From positions 62,001-126,000 of the forward strand of contig JAZNMP010000004.1 in NCBI GenBank assembly GCA_045579705.1: a DNA stretch of 64,000 bases, read 5' to 3'. Within the stretch, counting starts at the first letter, position 1; every line of letters begins with the position of its first letter. Below are positions 54,401-61,809 of the stretch, in pieces. A program made the translations under genes and the position numbers. The DNA comes from Lachnocurva sp045579705. Lineage in GTDB: Bacteria; Bacillota; Clostridia; Lachnospirales; Lachnospiraceae. The notes under the pieces were generated by a model, which worked only from the letters and a program-made list of their open reading frames with translations, did no database searches and was not told the DNA's origin.

Positions 54401-55774
54401 CGAATCCGTTCTCTCATCGCAGCTATCAGAGTTCGTAAGGAAAAGCTCTCAGAAGAAGAAAAACGAAACAGAAAGATCGTTCCTTCAAGCTACGACAGAG
54501 TCGAGTTCACAAAAAATATGAAGAAGAACTACACTATCCTCTGTCCTCAGATGTCACCTATCCATTTCGAGCTACTCGCTCCTGCATTTAACGCAGCCGG
54601 ATACAACATCGTGGTACCTGAGATTCCTACCAGAGAATCAGTCGACACAGGACTCCGTTTCGTAAACAATGATGCCTGCTATCCAAGTACTATCGTAGTC
54701 GGCCAGCTTATGAGTGCAGTAAAGAGCGGTAAGTATGATATGGACCATACTGCTCTACTCATCTCCCAGACTGGTGGTGGATGTCGTGCATCAAACTACA
54801 TCGGATTCATTCGTAGAGCTTTAGATAAAGCAGGATACTCAAATGTACCTGTAATCTCTCTAAGTGCACAGGGACTCGAGAAGAATTCAGGATTTAAGAT
54901 TACCCCTTCTCTCCTTCAGCACGCTCTATACGCTCTCATCTTTGGAGATATCTTCTTAAGATGTACTCTTCGAATGAGACCGTATGAATTACATAAAGGT
55001 GAAACAGACAGAGTTCACGATATGTGGAGAAAACGAGTTATCGAGTTCGTTTCTTCTACAAAGATTCTTTCACATAGAAAATACAAGAAGATGTGTAGAG
55101 AAATCATCCGTGACTTCGACCGCATCGAAACTGTACCAGGCCTGGTAAAACCTAGAGTCGGAATCGTAGGAGAAATCCTCGTCAAGTTCCACCCTGCAGC
55201 AAACAATAACCTCGCTAAACTACTCGAACAGGAAGGCGCTGAAGCTGTAGTACCAGATCTGACTGATTTCTTGCTATACAGTTTCTATAACACAAACTTT
55301 AAGGCAGAAAACCTCGGAACATCAAAGAAGATTCAGCGTAGATCAAATATGGCAGTACGCTTCTTTGAATGGTTGAGAAGAGACGCTGTAGACGAGTTTA
55401 ACAAGAGTTCAAACTTCGACGCTCCATCTCCTATCGAGAATCTGGCAGAAATGGCTTCGCCTATCGTATCTCTTGGAAACCAAACTGGCGAAGGATGGTT
55501 CCTGACCGGAGAAATGATGGAACTAATGCATTCAAACGCAAAGAACATCATCTGTATACAGCCATTCGGATGTCTGCCTAACCACGTCGTAGGTAAGGGT
55601 GTTATTAAGAAGATCCGTTCTCTTCACCCGGATGCAAATATCGTTGCTATCGACTACGATCCAGGTGCATCAGAAGTAAACCAGCTTAATCGTATTAAGA
55701 TGATGCTTACAAACGCACTTCGTAATATGAAGAAAGAACTTGAGCAGGAAGAAGAGCTTAAGAAACAGGCATAA
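51476..55774 (+). CDS. Large acyl-CoA dehydratase activase-related protein
   Basis: The 1432-residue product fuses two BadF/HgdC-type ASKHA ATPase modules (IDIGSTTVKVAILD near 10; IDAGSTTTKLALID near 328) to a DUF2229-type region and an HgdB-like C-terminal part. Each ATPase module keeps a cysteine-bearing glycine loop (GICAGGTGSFIDQ; ESCSSGCGSFIE) that in HgdC bridges a [4Fe-4S] cluster. The later part has cysteine clusters (CPHCNNHC, GNRCERG) and DNDACYPS-like sites. Classical activators pass an ATP-driven electron to 2-hydroxyacyl-CoA dehydratases; the substrate of this giant form is not known to me. It has its own promoter. Confidence 0.9.
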   Translation: MAEKKLYKMGIDIGSTTVKVAILDPDEKLVFSDYERHYANIRETLHSLVQKAYAITGDVTIAPIITGSGGLTLAKHLGISFVQEVIAVSTALSHYAPKTDVAIELGGEDAKIIYFENGNVEQRMNGICAGGTGSFIDQMASLLQTDAPGLNEYAKDYKELYTIASRCGVFAKTDIQPLINEGATKEDLAASIFQAVCNQTISGLAQGKPIKGHVAFLGGPLHFLNQLRETFIRTLKLDEEHTIVPNNSHLFAAIGSALSYKENETMDINALIEELSHDIKMEFEVARLEPLFDTEEEYKEFEERHAKAHVETADISNYHGNAYLGIDAGSTTTKLALIDEDGKLLYSYYSSNNGSPLTTAIHSIEEIYSKLPSDAKIVHSCSTGYGEALLKSALKLEEGEVETVSHYYAASFFDPEVDTILDIGGQDMKYMKVKDNTIDSVQLNESCSSGCGSFIETFANSLNFKVADFAKEALFAKYPIDLGTRCTVFMNSKVKQAQKEGASVADISSGLAYSVIKNALFKVIKLADPKDLGKHIVVQGGTFYNNAVLRSFEKISERHVIRPDIAGLMGAFGAALIAKERYHVEPHTTMLPLEELKALTFETSLDRCPHCNNHCLLTINKFNDGREFITGNRCERGLGLEKNRDNIPNLYEYKLKRTFKYPPLRKEDAPRGIVGIPRVLNIYENFPFWATFFKELGFRVQLSPLSNRKIYELGIESIPSESECYPAKLSHGHVQWLINKNVDFIFYPCIPYERNEFPDANNHYNCPIVTSYAENIKNNVEAISNGNVRFLNPFLAFSSEQILTDQLVKVFKEEFNIPERDVKHAAHMGWKEQGAFRLDMEKKGEETLQYLKETGRHGIVLCGRPYHIDPEINHGIPDVINSYGMAVLTEDSISHLGEIERPLIVMDQWMFHSRMYSAANLVKKTDNLDIIQLNSFGCGLDAVTTDCVKDILNNSGKIYTCLKIDEVNNLGAARIRIRSLIAAIRVRKEKLSEEEKRNRKIVPSSYDRVEFTKNMKKNYTILCPQMSPIHFELLAPAFNAAGYNIVVPEIPTRESVDTGLRFVNNDACYPSTIVVGQLMSAVKSGKYDMDHTALLISQTGGGCRASNYIGFIRRALDKAGYSNVPVISLSAQGLEKNSGFKITPSLLQHALYALIFGDIFLRCTLRMRPYELHKGETDRVHDMWRKRVIEFVSSTKILSHRKYKKMCREIIRDFDRIETVPGLVKPRVGIVGEILVKFHPAANNNLAKLLEQEGAEAVVPDLTDFLLYSFYNTNFKAENLGTSKKIQRRSNMAVRFFEWLRRDAVDEFNKSSNFDAPSPIENLAEMASPIVSLGNQTGEGWFLTGEMMELMHSNAKNIICIQPFGCLPNHVVGKGVIKKIRSLHPDANIVAIDYDPGASEVNQLNRIKMMLTNALRNMKKELEQEEELKKQA

Positions 55775-55805
55775 AAACTACAATTTCATAGATATGTTTA
55801 AATTA

Positions 55806-55832
55806 TTAGCACTCTTTTTTAAAGAGTGCTAA
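55806..55832 (+). promoter_or_regulatory. CIRCE operator of htpG, also terminator-like
   Basis: A perfect CIRCE element: TTAGCACTC (55806-55814), nine bases, GAGTGCTAA (55824-55832), seven bases before the -35 box of htpG. It is the binding site of the repressor HrcA. The palindrome is followed by TTTTTTAT, so it can also act as an intrinsic terminator for the activase gene that ends 31 bases upstream. Confidence 0.95.
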
Positions 55833-55839
55833 TTTTTTA

Positions 55840-55868
55840 TTGACTTGTAAAAAATAGTGAACTAAAAT
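55840..55868 (+). promoter_or_regulatory. Predicted sigma-A promoter of htpG
   Basis: TTGACT (55840-55845), 17-base gap, TAAAAT (55863-55868). It follows CIRCE directly, so HrcA bound there would block RNA polymerase. Confidence 0.75.
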
Positions 55869-55897
55869 ATTTTCTGTTGAAAGGAGTGACATATATT

Positions 55898-57880
55898 ATG
55901 GCAAATAAAAAAGGAAGTCTATCTATTACTAGCGAGAATATCTTCCCTGTAATCAAAAAATGGTTATATTCAGATCATGATATTTTCCTTAGAGAACTAA
56001 TTTCAAATGGATGTGATGCAATCACTAAACTTAAGAAACTAAACGTAATGGGCGATTTCGATCTCCCTGAAGGATATGTTCCTGAAGTTTTAGTAGACTG
56101 CAATCCTACAGATAAAACACTAACTATTACTGATAACGGAATCGGTATGACAGCCGATGAGGTGGACAAGTATATCAATCAGATTGCTTTTTCCGGAGCA
56201 ACTGATTTCCTCGAGAAATACAAAGACAAGGCTGATAGCGAGCAGATCATAGGACACTTCGGTCTCGGCTTCTACTCTGCTTTCATGGTAGCCGATACAG
56301 TTGAAATCGACTCTCTTTCTTATAAAGAGGGTTCTACACCTGTTCACTGGACTTGCGACGGCGGCACTGATTATGAAATGAGCGACGGCACTCGTTCTAC
56401 TTTCGGTACTACTATCACTCTTCATATTAATGAAGACGTTCTCGAGTTCTGTAATGAATACCGTATTAGAGAGATCATCGAAAAATACTGTTCATTCATG
56501 CCTTATGCCATCTATTTGAACAAAGCAGCTGAGCAGAAAAAAGTGGATGAGAACAACGCAAAGAAGCAGGAAGAACTTAAAGGTAAAGACGAGGAGTTCG
56601 TACCAGAGACAGTAAAACCTCTAAATGATACTAACCCGCTTTGGAACAAAGCACCTTCAGAATGCACAGAGGATGAGTACAAGGAATTCTACAGAAAAGT
56701 CTTCCGTGATTACAAAGAGCCCCTCTTCTGGATTCATCTGAATATGGATTATCCTTTCAGACTGAAGGGTATCCTCTACTTCCCTAAGATTTCCAACCAG
56801 TACGAATCTCTCGAGGGAACTATTAAGCTTTACAATAATCAGGTATTTATCGCTGATAACATCAAAGAAGTTATTCCAGAATTCCTGATGCTTCTAAAGG
56901 GTGTAATCGACTGCCCAGATTTACCTCTTAACGTTTCCCGTTCTGCACTTCAGAATGACGGTTTCGTTACGAAGATTTCTGATTACATCACAAAGAAGGT
57001 TGCAGACAAGCTTACAGGTCTATGCAAGACTGAACATGAAAACTACGAGAAATACTGGGATGATATCAGCCCATTTGTAAAATACGGATGCTTACGCGAC
57101 AACAAATTCTGTGACAAGATGAATGACTACATTCTATTCAAGGATTTGAACGACAAATACATCACTCTTCCAGAACTTCTCGTAAAAGACGAATCTGAAG
57201 AAGCTGAAAATGAAAAAGAAGCTGAAAGCGAGAAGGAAGCTGAAGTAGTTGATGAGAATACTACAGAAGAGGAAAAAGACGACAGAACTCCAGTATACTA
57301 CGTCACAAATCCAACTCAGCAGGGATCCTATATCGCTCTCTTCAAAGAGCAGGATATGAACGCTGTGATCCTGGATCAGGTTATCGATACTCAGTTCATC
57401 TCACAGCTTGAAGCCAGAAACCCTAAGTATAAGTTCTTAAGAATCGATGCAGATACTATGGCCTCTCTGACTGAAGAAGCTAACGAAGAAGAACTTAAGA
57501 AAGTAAACGAAAGACTCTCTGAAATCTTTAAGTCTGCACTTGGAAACGACAAGCTGAAGGTAAAAGCTGAGAAATTCAAGAACAAAGATGTTTCAGCTAT
57601 GCTTAATATTTCAGAAGAAAGCCGTCGTATCAACGAGATGATGAAGATGTACGGAATGGGTTCAGATAATATGGGATTTGATAACGATTCTACTCTCGTA
57701 CTGAACACAAACAACGAACTCGTATCTTACCTCATCGACAATACTGAGAGTGATTACACAGATGACTTCTGTAAACAGCTTTATGATTTGGCTGTACTTC
57801 AGAACCACCCTCTTTCAGCTGAACAGATGAGTGAATTCATCAGTAGATCAAATCGCATCATGATGCATTTAGTTAAATAA
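55898..57880 (+). CDS. htpG: HtpG, Hsp90-family chaperone
   Basis: ATP-dependent chaperone for stress-labile proteins. Motifs: IFLRELISNGCDAI, TDNGIGMTADEV and IGHFGLGFYSAFMVAD of the N-terminal ATPase domain, then the middle domain (FWIHLNMDYPFRLKGILYFP; LPLNVSRSALQND). I start it at the ATG 55898 (660 residues), as AAGGAG lies upstream and the protein then begins ANKKGSLSI; a reading from TTG 55877 adds seven residues without a site. An acidic Glu/Lys-rich insertion of about 35 residues lies near 435-470, in the middle/C-domain linker. Confidence 0.97.
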   Translation: MANKKGSLSITSENIFPVIKKWLYSDHDIFLRELISNGCDAITKLKKLNVMGDFDLPEGYVPEVLVDCNPTDKTLTITDNGIGMTADEVDKYINQIAFSGATDFLEKYKDKADSEQIIGHFGLGFYSAFMVADTVEIDSLSYKEGSTPVHWTCDGGTDYEMSDGTRSTFGTTITLHINEDVLEFCNEYRIREIIEKYCSFMPYAIYLNKAAEQKKVDENNAKKQEELKGKDEEFVPETVKPLNDTNPLWNKAPSECTEDEYKEFYRKVFRDYKEPLFWIHLNMDYPFRLKGILYFPKISNQYESLEGTIKLYNNQVFIADNIKEVIPEFLMLLKGVIDCPDLPLNVSRSALQNDGFVTKISDYITKKVADKLTGLCKTEHENYEKYWDDISPFVKYGCLRDNKFCDKMNDYILFKDLNDKYITLPELLVKDESEEAENEKEAESEKEAEVVDENTTEEEKDDRTPVYYVTNPTQQGSYIALFKEQDMNAVILDQVIDTQFISQLEARNPKYKFLRIDADTMASLTEEANEEELKKVNERLSEIFKSALGNDKLKVKAEKFKNKDVSAMLNISEESRRINEMMKMYGMGSDNMGFDNDSTLVLNTNNELVSYLIDNTESDYTDDFCKQLYDLAVLQNHPLSAEQMSEFISRSNRIMMHLVK

Positions 57881-57907
57881 TTATATTCATATTCAAACTT
57901 ATAATTA

Positions 57908-57967
57908 AAACTCGCCTTAGAGATATGTCCCGAATTTAGGACAGCTTAAATCTTTAAGGCGAGTTTT
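57908..57967 (+). terminator. Intrinsic terminator of htpG
   Basis: A 12-bp stem AAACTCGCCTTA / TAAGGCGAGTTT (57908-57919 and 57955-57966) closes a structure with an inner GTCC/GGAC hairpin; the right arm runs into a T tract. Confidence 0.88.
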
Positions 57968-58046
57968 TTACAATTATTATCAAAATCAAACTTTAATTTT
58001 TTGTAATTTTATCAAATTTGCCGTAGTTTTATCAATATACTTGTTT

Positions 58047-58052
58047 TATAAT
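58047..58052 (+). promoter_or_regulatory. Possible -10 box of the histone-H1-like gene
   Basis: A perfect TATAAT lies 55 bases before the ATG. No good -35 box is found at 16-18 bases upstream, so this is tentative. Confidence 0.35.
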
Positions 58053-58106
58053 GAATTTGTGTTTTAGTTTTCTAAATTAATTGTTCAATTACATGAGGAG
58101 GACGAA

Positions 58107-58559
58107 ATGGCGAAAAAGGTTACTACAAGGGAAGAATTCGTTGCAGGTCTTAAGAAGGCTGCCGAAGAAGTAGAAGCAAAAGCTGCTACAAAGACTGCTG
58201 AGACAAAGGCTACTGCAACAAAGAAAGTTGCTGAAACAAAGAAGAAAGCAACTACTGCAACAAAGAAAGCTGCCACATCAACAAAGAAAGCAGCAACAAA
58301 GGCTACTACAAAGGCCAAAGCTACAGCTACTAAAGCAAAGGCAACTGTCGAGAAAGCAACATCCGCTGTTAAAACTACAGCTATCGTTCAGTTTGAGGGG
58401 GAAGATAGAAAGGTTGACGATGTAGTCACAAAAGCTATCGCAGATTTTCATTCAAAATCAAAGAATACTCTCAAAGAAATCAAGGTTTATATCAAACCTG
58501 AAGACAGAACAGCTTACTACGTAGCAAATGGAAATTACGCTGATAGAGTTGATCTATAA
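58107..58559 (+). CDS. Histone-H1-like Lys/Ala-rich protein with small C-terminal domain (DUF6465-like)
   Basis: A 150-residue protein. Residues about 20-92 consist almost only of Lys, Ala and Thr in short repeats (KKAAT, TKAKAT), like the tail of histone H1 or bacterial HU extensions, and should bind DNA or RNA nonspecifically. Residues about 93-150 form a small globular domain (IVQFEGEDRKVDDVVTKAI, IKVYIKPEDRTAYYVANG) that I recall as DUF6465. A strong GAGGAGGA ribosome site is present. Nucleoid association is inferred from composition. The IS element begins 12 bases after its stop. Confidence 0.8.
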   Translation: MAKKVTTREEFVAGLKKAAEEVEAKAATKTAETKATATKKVAETKKKATTATKKAATSTKKAATKATTKAKATATKAKATVEKATSAVKTTAIVQFEGEDRKVDDVVTKAIADFHSKSKNTLKEIKVYIKPEDRTAYYVANGNYADRVDL

Positions 58560-58591
58560 GGCAAAATAAAAGGGCTGTGAAATAATCAGCT

Positions 58592-58663
58592 CATGAAAAA
58601 AAGAGAAGTAATAGCTGGAAACAGCTGATTACTTCTCTTTGTTCATGGTAAAATATTACCATG
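58592..58663 (+). promoter_or_regulatory. Competing hairpins around the transposase start codon
   Basis: A long stem (11 bp, 58602-58612 with 58628-58638, plus AGCTG/CAGCT and a GAAA loop) is extended by CATGAA (58592-58597) with TTCATG (58642-58647). The same 3' strand can instead form CATGGTAA (58644-58651) with TTACCATG (58656-58663), which buries the start ATG. No Shine-Dalgarno site is visible. Confidence 0.7.
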
Positions 58664-60235
58664 AACAATCAAACCAATTATTATAATACTCTAAATCAGG
58701 GCGTTTTGCCATTTTTTATTTCAGATTGCTTGGATATCTGTGATCCGGTTTTTACTTTTGACGAACTCGTGGGAGGTATGAATCTTGAGAAGTATCTGAA
58801 AAATGTGCCAGAGCATAAGCTTGGCAGAATCAGATATAATCCAGTCAAAATGTTGAAAACCGTACTATTCGGTTTTATGAGTGAAGGATATATTTCACTA
58901 AGAGGACTTCAAGAAAACTGTAGGGTTAACATTCGATTTATGTATCTTATGGACAGGGAAACTCCTTCTTACAGAACCTTCAGCTATTTCATAAACGATG
59001 TGTTAAAGGATTCAATAGAGGATATTTTTAACGATATTAATCAGGAAATATTCAGCAGGGATAAAGTTGACCTGAATCATCTTTATATTGATGGTTCGAA
59101 GTTTGAAGCTAATGCCAACAAATATACTTGGGTATGGAAGAAGGCCACGGAAAAATCCCGTTACCGTCTTTTTGAAAAGATAACTGAATTACTGCAAGAA
59201 ATCAACAGCGATCTTCAGTGGAGCGGAATCAAGATTGAGACTAATACAGAGTACATGCCTGAATATATGCGCCAGATAACAGAACGGTTTTCTGAGATAT
59301 GGAAGCTTGATACTTCAACTTTTGTTTCAGGAAAAGGACATAGGAAACCCGTCCAGCAGAGACAGTACGAAAAGCTTGTAGAGTACACAACAAAGCTCAA
59401 TGAATATGTCACAAAAATCAGCACCTGCGGAGAAAACAGGAACAGCTATTCAAAGACAGATCCTTCCGCTACATTTATGAGAATAAAGACAGACTACATG
59501 GGAAACGACCAGCTTCTTCCCGCATACAACGTTCAGATAGGTGTAGCTGATGAATACATAGCAGTTGTTGATGTTAATCAATACAGATCTGACATGGACT
59601 GCTTCATACCGTTGATGAATAAGTATTATGAAACATATGGCTTTTATCCCAAATATCCTGTGGCTGATGCTGGATATGGCTCGTTCAATAATTATATCTT
59701 TTGCGAGCAAAAAGGCATGGAAAAGTACATGAAGTTCACAATGTTTAAAAAGGAAACGACCGATAAGAAATATCACAACGATCCATTCAGAGCTGTTAAT
59801 TTCGAAATCGGTGATGATGGGAAAATGCGTTGTCCTAATGGGAAGAAGTTCAACTTTCTATACAGGCAGCATGTAAAAGGAAACCAGTATGGTCGGCAAG
59901 AAGAAGTCTATCAGTGTGAAGACTGCAGTGGTTGTCCCTATGCATCGAAGTGTAAGAAAACAGATAAAAACAAGACCGTAAGAATAAACGAAGAACTGAC
60001 CGCTATGCATCAGGAGGTTATAAATAATCTTGAAAGCATCCAGGGAGCACTCCTTAGAATGAACAGATCCATTCAAGCGGAAGGTACTTTCGGAATCATA
60101 AAAAATGATCGTTGGTATAAAAGAATAGTCCGAAAAGGAATAGAATCCGTAAAACTTGAGGTTCTTTTGGTTTCAATAGGTCATAACTTATATAAATATC
60201 ACAATAAAAAGATGCGTCTCCAAGAAGCTGCCTAA
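58661..60235 (+). CDS. IS1182-family transposase
   Basis: A 524-residue DDE transposase with the N-terminal DUF772-type region (NPVKMLKTVLFGFMSEGYIS), LYIDGSKFEANANKYTWVWK with the first catalytic Asp, PVADAGYGSFNNY with the second, a cysteine-rich zinc-like loop (CEDCSGCPYASKC), and the terminal EGTFGIIKNDRWYKR with the catalytic Glu. The frame is uninterrupted and of full length. Confidence 0.93.
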   Translation: MNNQTNYYNTLNQGVLPFFISDCLDICDPVFTFDELVGGMNLEKYLKNVPEHKLGRIRYNPVKMLKTVLFGFMSEGYISLRGLQENCRVNIRFMYLMDRETPSYRTFSYFINDVLKDSIEDIFNDINQEIFSRDKVDLNHLYIDGSKFEANANKYTWVWKKATEKSRYRLFEKITELLQEINSDLQWSGIKIETNTEYMPEYMRQITERFSEIWKLDTSTFVSGKGHRKPVQQRQYEKLVEYTTKLNEYVTKISTCGENRNSYSKTDPSATFMRIKTDYMGNDQLLPAYNVQIGVADEYIAVVDVNQYRSDMDCFIPLMNKYYETYGFYPKYPVADAGYGSFNNYIFCEQKGMEKYMKFTMFKKETTDKKYHNDPFRAVNFEIGDDGKMRCPNGKKFNFLYRQHVKGNQYGRQEEVYQCEDCSGCPYASKCKKTDKNKTVRINEELTAMHQEVINNLESIQGALLRMNRSIQAEGTFGIIKNDRWYKRIVRKGIESVKLEVLLVSIGHNLYKYHNKKMRLQEAA

Positions 60236-60364
60236 TCAAAAAAGTTTGCAGTTTTTGGGGAAAGGGGCATTATACTCTATTTTTTGCCAGAAACAGCATA
60301 CCTCACAAAAAATGATATAAAAAGGGAGCTGGAAAAAATGATTATCTCATTTTTTCACAGCCCC

Positions 60365-60761
60365 TAATACTCCTGTTAATGAAGGTTATCATTAGGCAGA
60401 ATTGACTCATTTTATATAGACTTTCTAATACAGTGAAATTAGGTTACACGATAACCTCCACCTTTATTCACTACCCCTAATCTATAAGCGCCTCCTCTTC
60501 TACGTGAGAATCACGAAAACAAAACCCCTAGTTACAGTCGTTAAATCGCTTTTTGCTACTTTGGTATATGATAACGACTAGACATATTTTTCTTATAACA
60601 TAGCTTCAAACCCGCTTCAATACACGCTCAAACGATTTAATAGACCTTTCTGAATTTGACGTATTTCTTTATTCTTTATTTATAATGTGAAACTTTACTT
60701 TAACCCTCAAAATACTTATAATTTTTCTACCATATACTATTTAGAAAGTTAGGTGATGTCA
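60365..60761. other. Non-coding gap with short inverted repeats before mecA
   Basis: No credible ORF, tRNA or known riboswitch was seen. Small dyads are present: AGGTTATC (60383-60390) with GATAACCT (60450-60457), a local AGGTTA/TAACCT (60441-60446, 60452-60457), and AGTCGTTA (60536-60543) with TAACGACT (60572-60579), the last followed by ATTTTTCTTAT and thus possibly a terminator. A promoter for mecA may be TTGACG (60656-60661) and TATAAT (60681-60686), though the 19-base gap is long. Confidence 0.4.
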
Positions 60762-61481
60762 TTGAAATTACAACGAATAAATGAAAAACAGATTAAATGT
60801 ACCATCACCAAGGAAGATCTCGAGCAAAGACAGATTTTGCCATCAGATCTCAGGTATGGTTCAAATGCAACCAAACGCCTATTTAGTGAGGTCTTGAAAT
60901 CTGCCAAGGAACGTTTTAACTTCTCTCAGGATAACGACGCATTAACTATAGAAGCAATTCCTACAGAGAACGACTCTATAGATATCGTTATTACAAAGGA
61001 CAACTTCCCTGATGAATTAGATACCCGTTTCGCAGAATTCTCTAAATCAGATATTGCTGTCCCTGTTATCCCTGACGGAGAGGATCTCACTGTTCCAACT
61101 TTTGATCCATCTGATTTATATAAATCTTATGTAGGCAGAAAAAAGACTAAGATAGAGCGTCCTGGTTCTGTTTCAGCAGAAACAGAAACCACTAATAATC
61201 TCTTTGTATTTGAATCTATGGATGATTTAATCACTGTTGCAAAGGTCTTATCTCCAACCTTTAACGGCGAGAGCAAACTTACACGTTTTGCTGATACAAA
61301 CGAACTTATACTAGATTTAACATATACTACTTCAGTTTCTGAGAAACTAGACAAAACTAGCGCTGTACTGGCAGATTTCGATACACCAGTAATCCTAAAT
61401 GCGCCTGCAAAGGCCGCAATCAAAGAACACGGAGAAGTTGTTATCGATACAAATGCAGTCGAAGTACTTGCATCTCTATAA
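60762..61481 (+). CDS. mecA: MecA, ClpC adaptor protein
   Basis: MecA delivers substrates such as ComK to the ClpCP protease. The protein has the N-terminal block KLQRINEKQIKCTITKEDLE and a C-terminal domain (LFVFESMDDLITVAKVL) that binds ClpC; an acidic linker joins them. I choose the TTG at 60762 (239 residues), because AGGTGA lies six bases upstream and the protein then starts KLQRINE as other MecA do; the ATG at 60756 is too close to the site. Confidence 0.9.
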   Translation: MKLQRINEKQIKCTITKEDLEQRQILPSDLRYGSNATKRLFSEVLKSAKERFNFSQDNDALTIEAIPTENDSIDIVITKDNFPDELDTRFAEFSKSDIAVPVIPDGEDLTVPTFDPSDLYKSYVGRKKTKIERPGSVSAETETTNNLFVFESMDDLITVAKVLSPTFNGESKLTRFADTNELILDLTYTTSVSEKLDKTSAVLADFDTPVILNAPAKAAIKEHGEVVIDTNAVEVLASL

Positions 61482-61577
61482 CATTTACACTTGTTTCTAT
61501 ACACATTTTAGGTGTAGTATAGTTATGAAACACGAGATATACTATATATCTCATTAATATTAAAGGAGGAATTTACT

Positions 61578-61748
61578 ATGGCTTATGTAATTTCAGATCA
61601 GTGTGTAAGTTGCGGAACATGCGAACCTGAATGTCCAGTTTCAGCAATCTCACAGGGAGATACACAGTATGAAATCGACGCTGATGCTTGCATCGAATGC
61701 GGAACATGCGCATCAGTTTGCCCTACAGATTCTATTTCACAGGGCTAA
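61578..61748 (+). CDS. 2[4Fe-4S] ferredoxin
   Basis: A 56-residue clostridial-type ferredoxin. Cysteines at 9, 12, 15, 19 and 38, 41, 44, 48 form two CxxCxxCxxxCP clusters, with the typical internal duplication. A strong AAAGGAGGA precedes the ATG. As a low-potential electron carrier it could serve the NfnAB complex and hydrogenases. Its stop codon overlaps the left arm of the 29-bp palindrome. Confidence 0.96.
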   Translation: MAYVISDQCVSCGTCEPECPVSAISQGDTQYEIDADACIECGTCASVCPTDSISQG

Positions 61749-61809
61749 TTATTGTAAAATAAAAGCGGACTGCGATTAATTCGCAGTCCGCTTTTATTTT
61801 ACAATAATT
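61747..61809. terminator. Bidirectional terminator: 29-bp perfect inverted repeat
   Basis: Arms 61747-61775 and 61781-61809 are perfect complements around a 5-base loop. The GC core (AGCGGACTGCGA) is flanked by A/T runs on both sides, so each strand ends in T-rich sequence. It serves the ferredoxin gene (plus) and dnaB (minus), and touches both stop codons. Confidence 0.95.

Larger units (their letters stand above)
58572..60364 (+). mobile_element. Complete IS1182-family insertion sequence
   Basis: About 1.79 kb bounded by 11-bp perfect terminal inverted repeats GGGCTGTGAAA (58572-58582 and its complement at 60353-60363), carrying one intact transposase gene. The right end could extend one base to 60364. 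I see no convincing target duplication (left flank AATAAAA, right flank CTAATAC). Both ends and the reading frame are intact, so it may be mobile or recently inserted. Confidence 0.88.
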
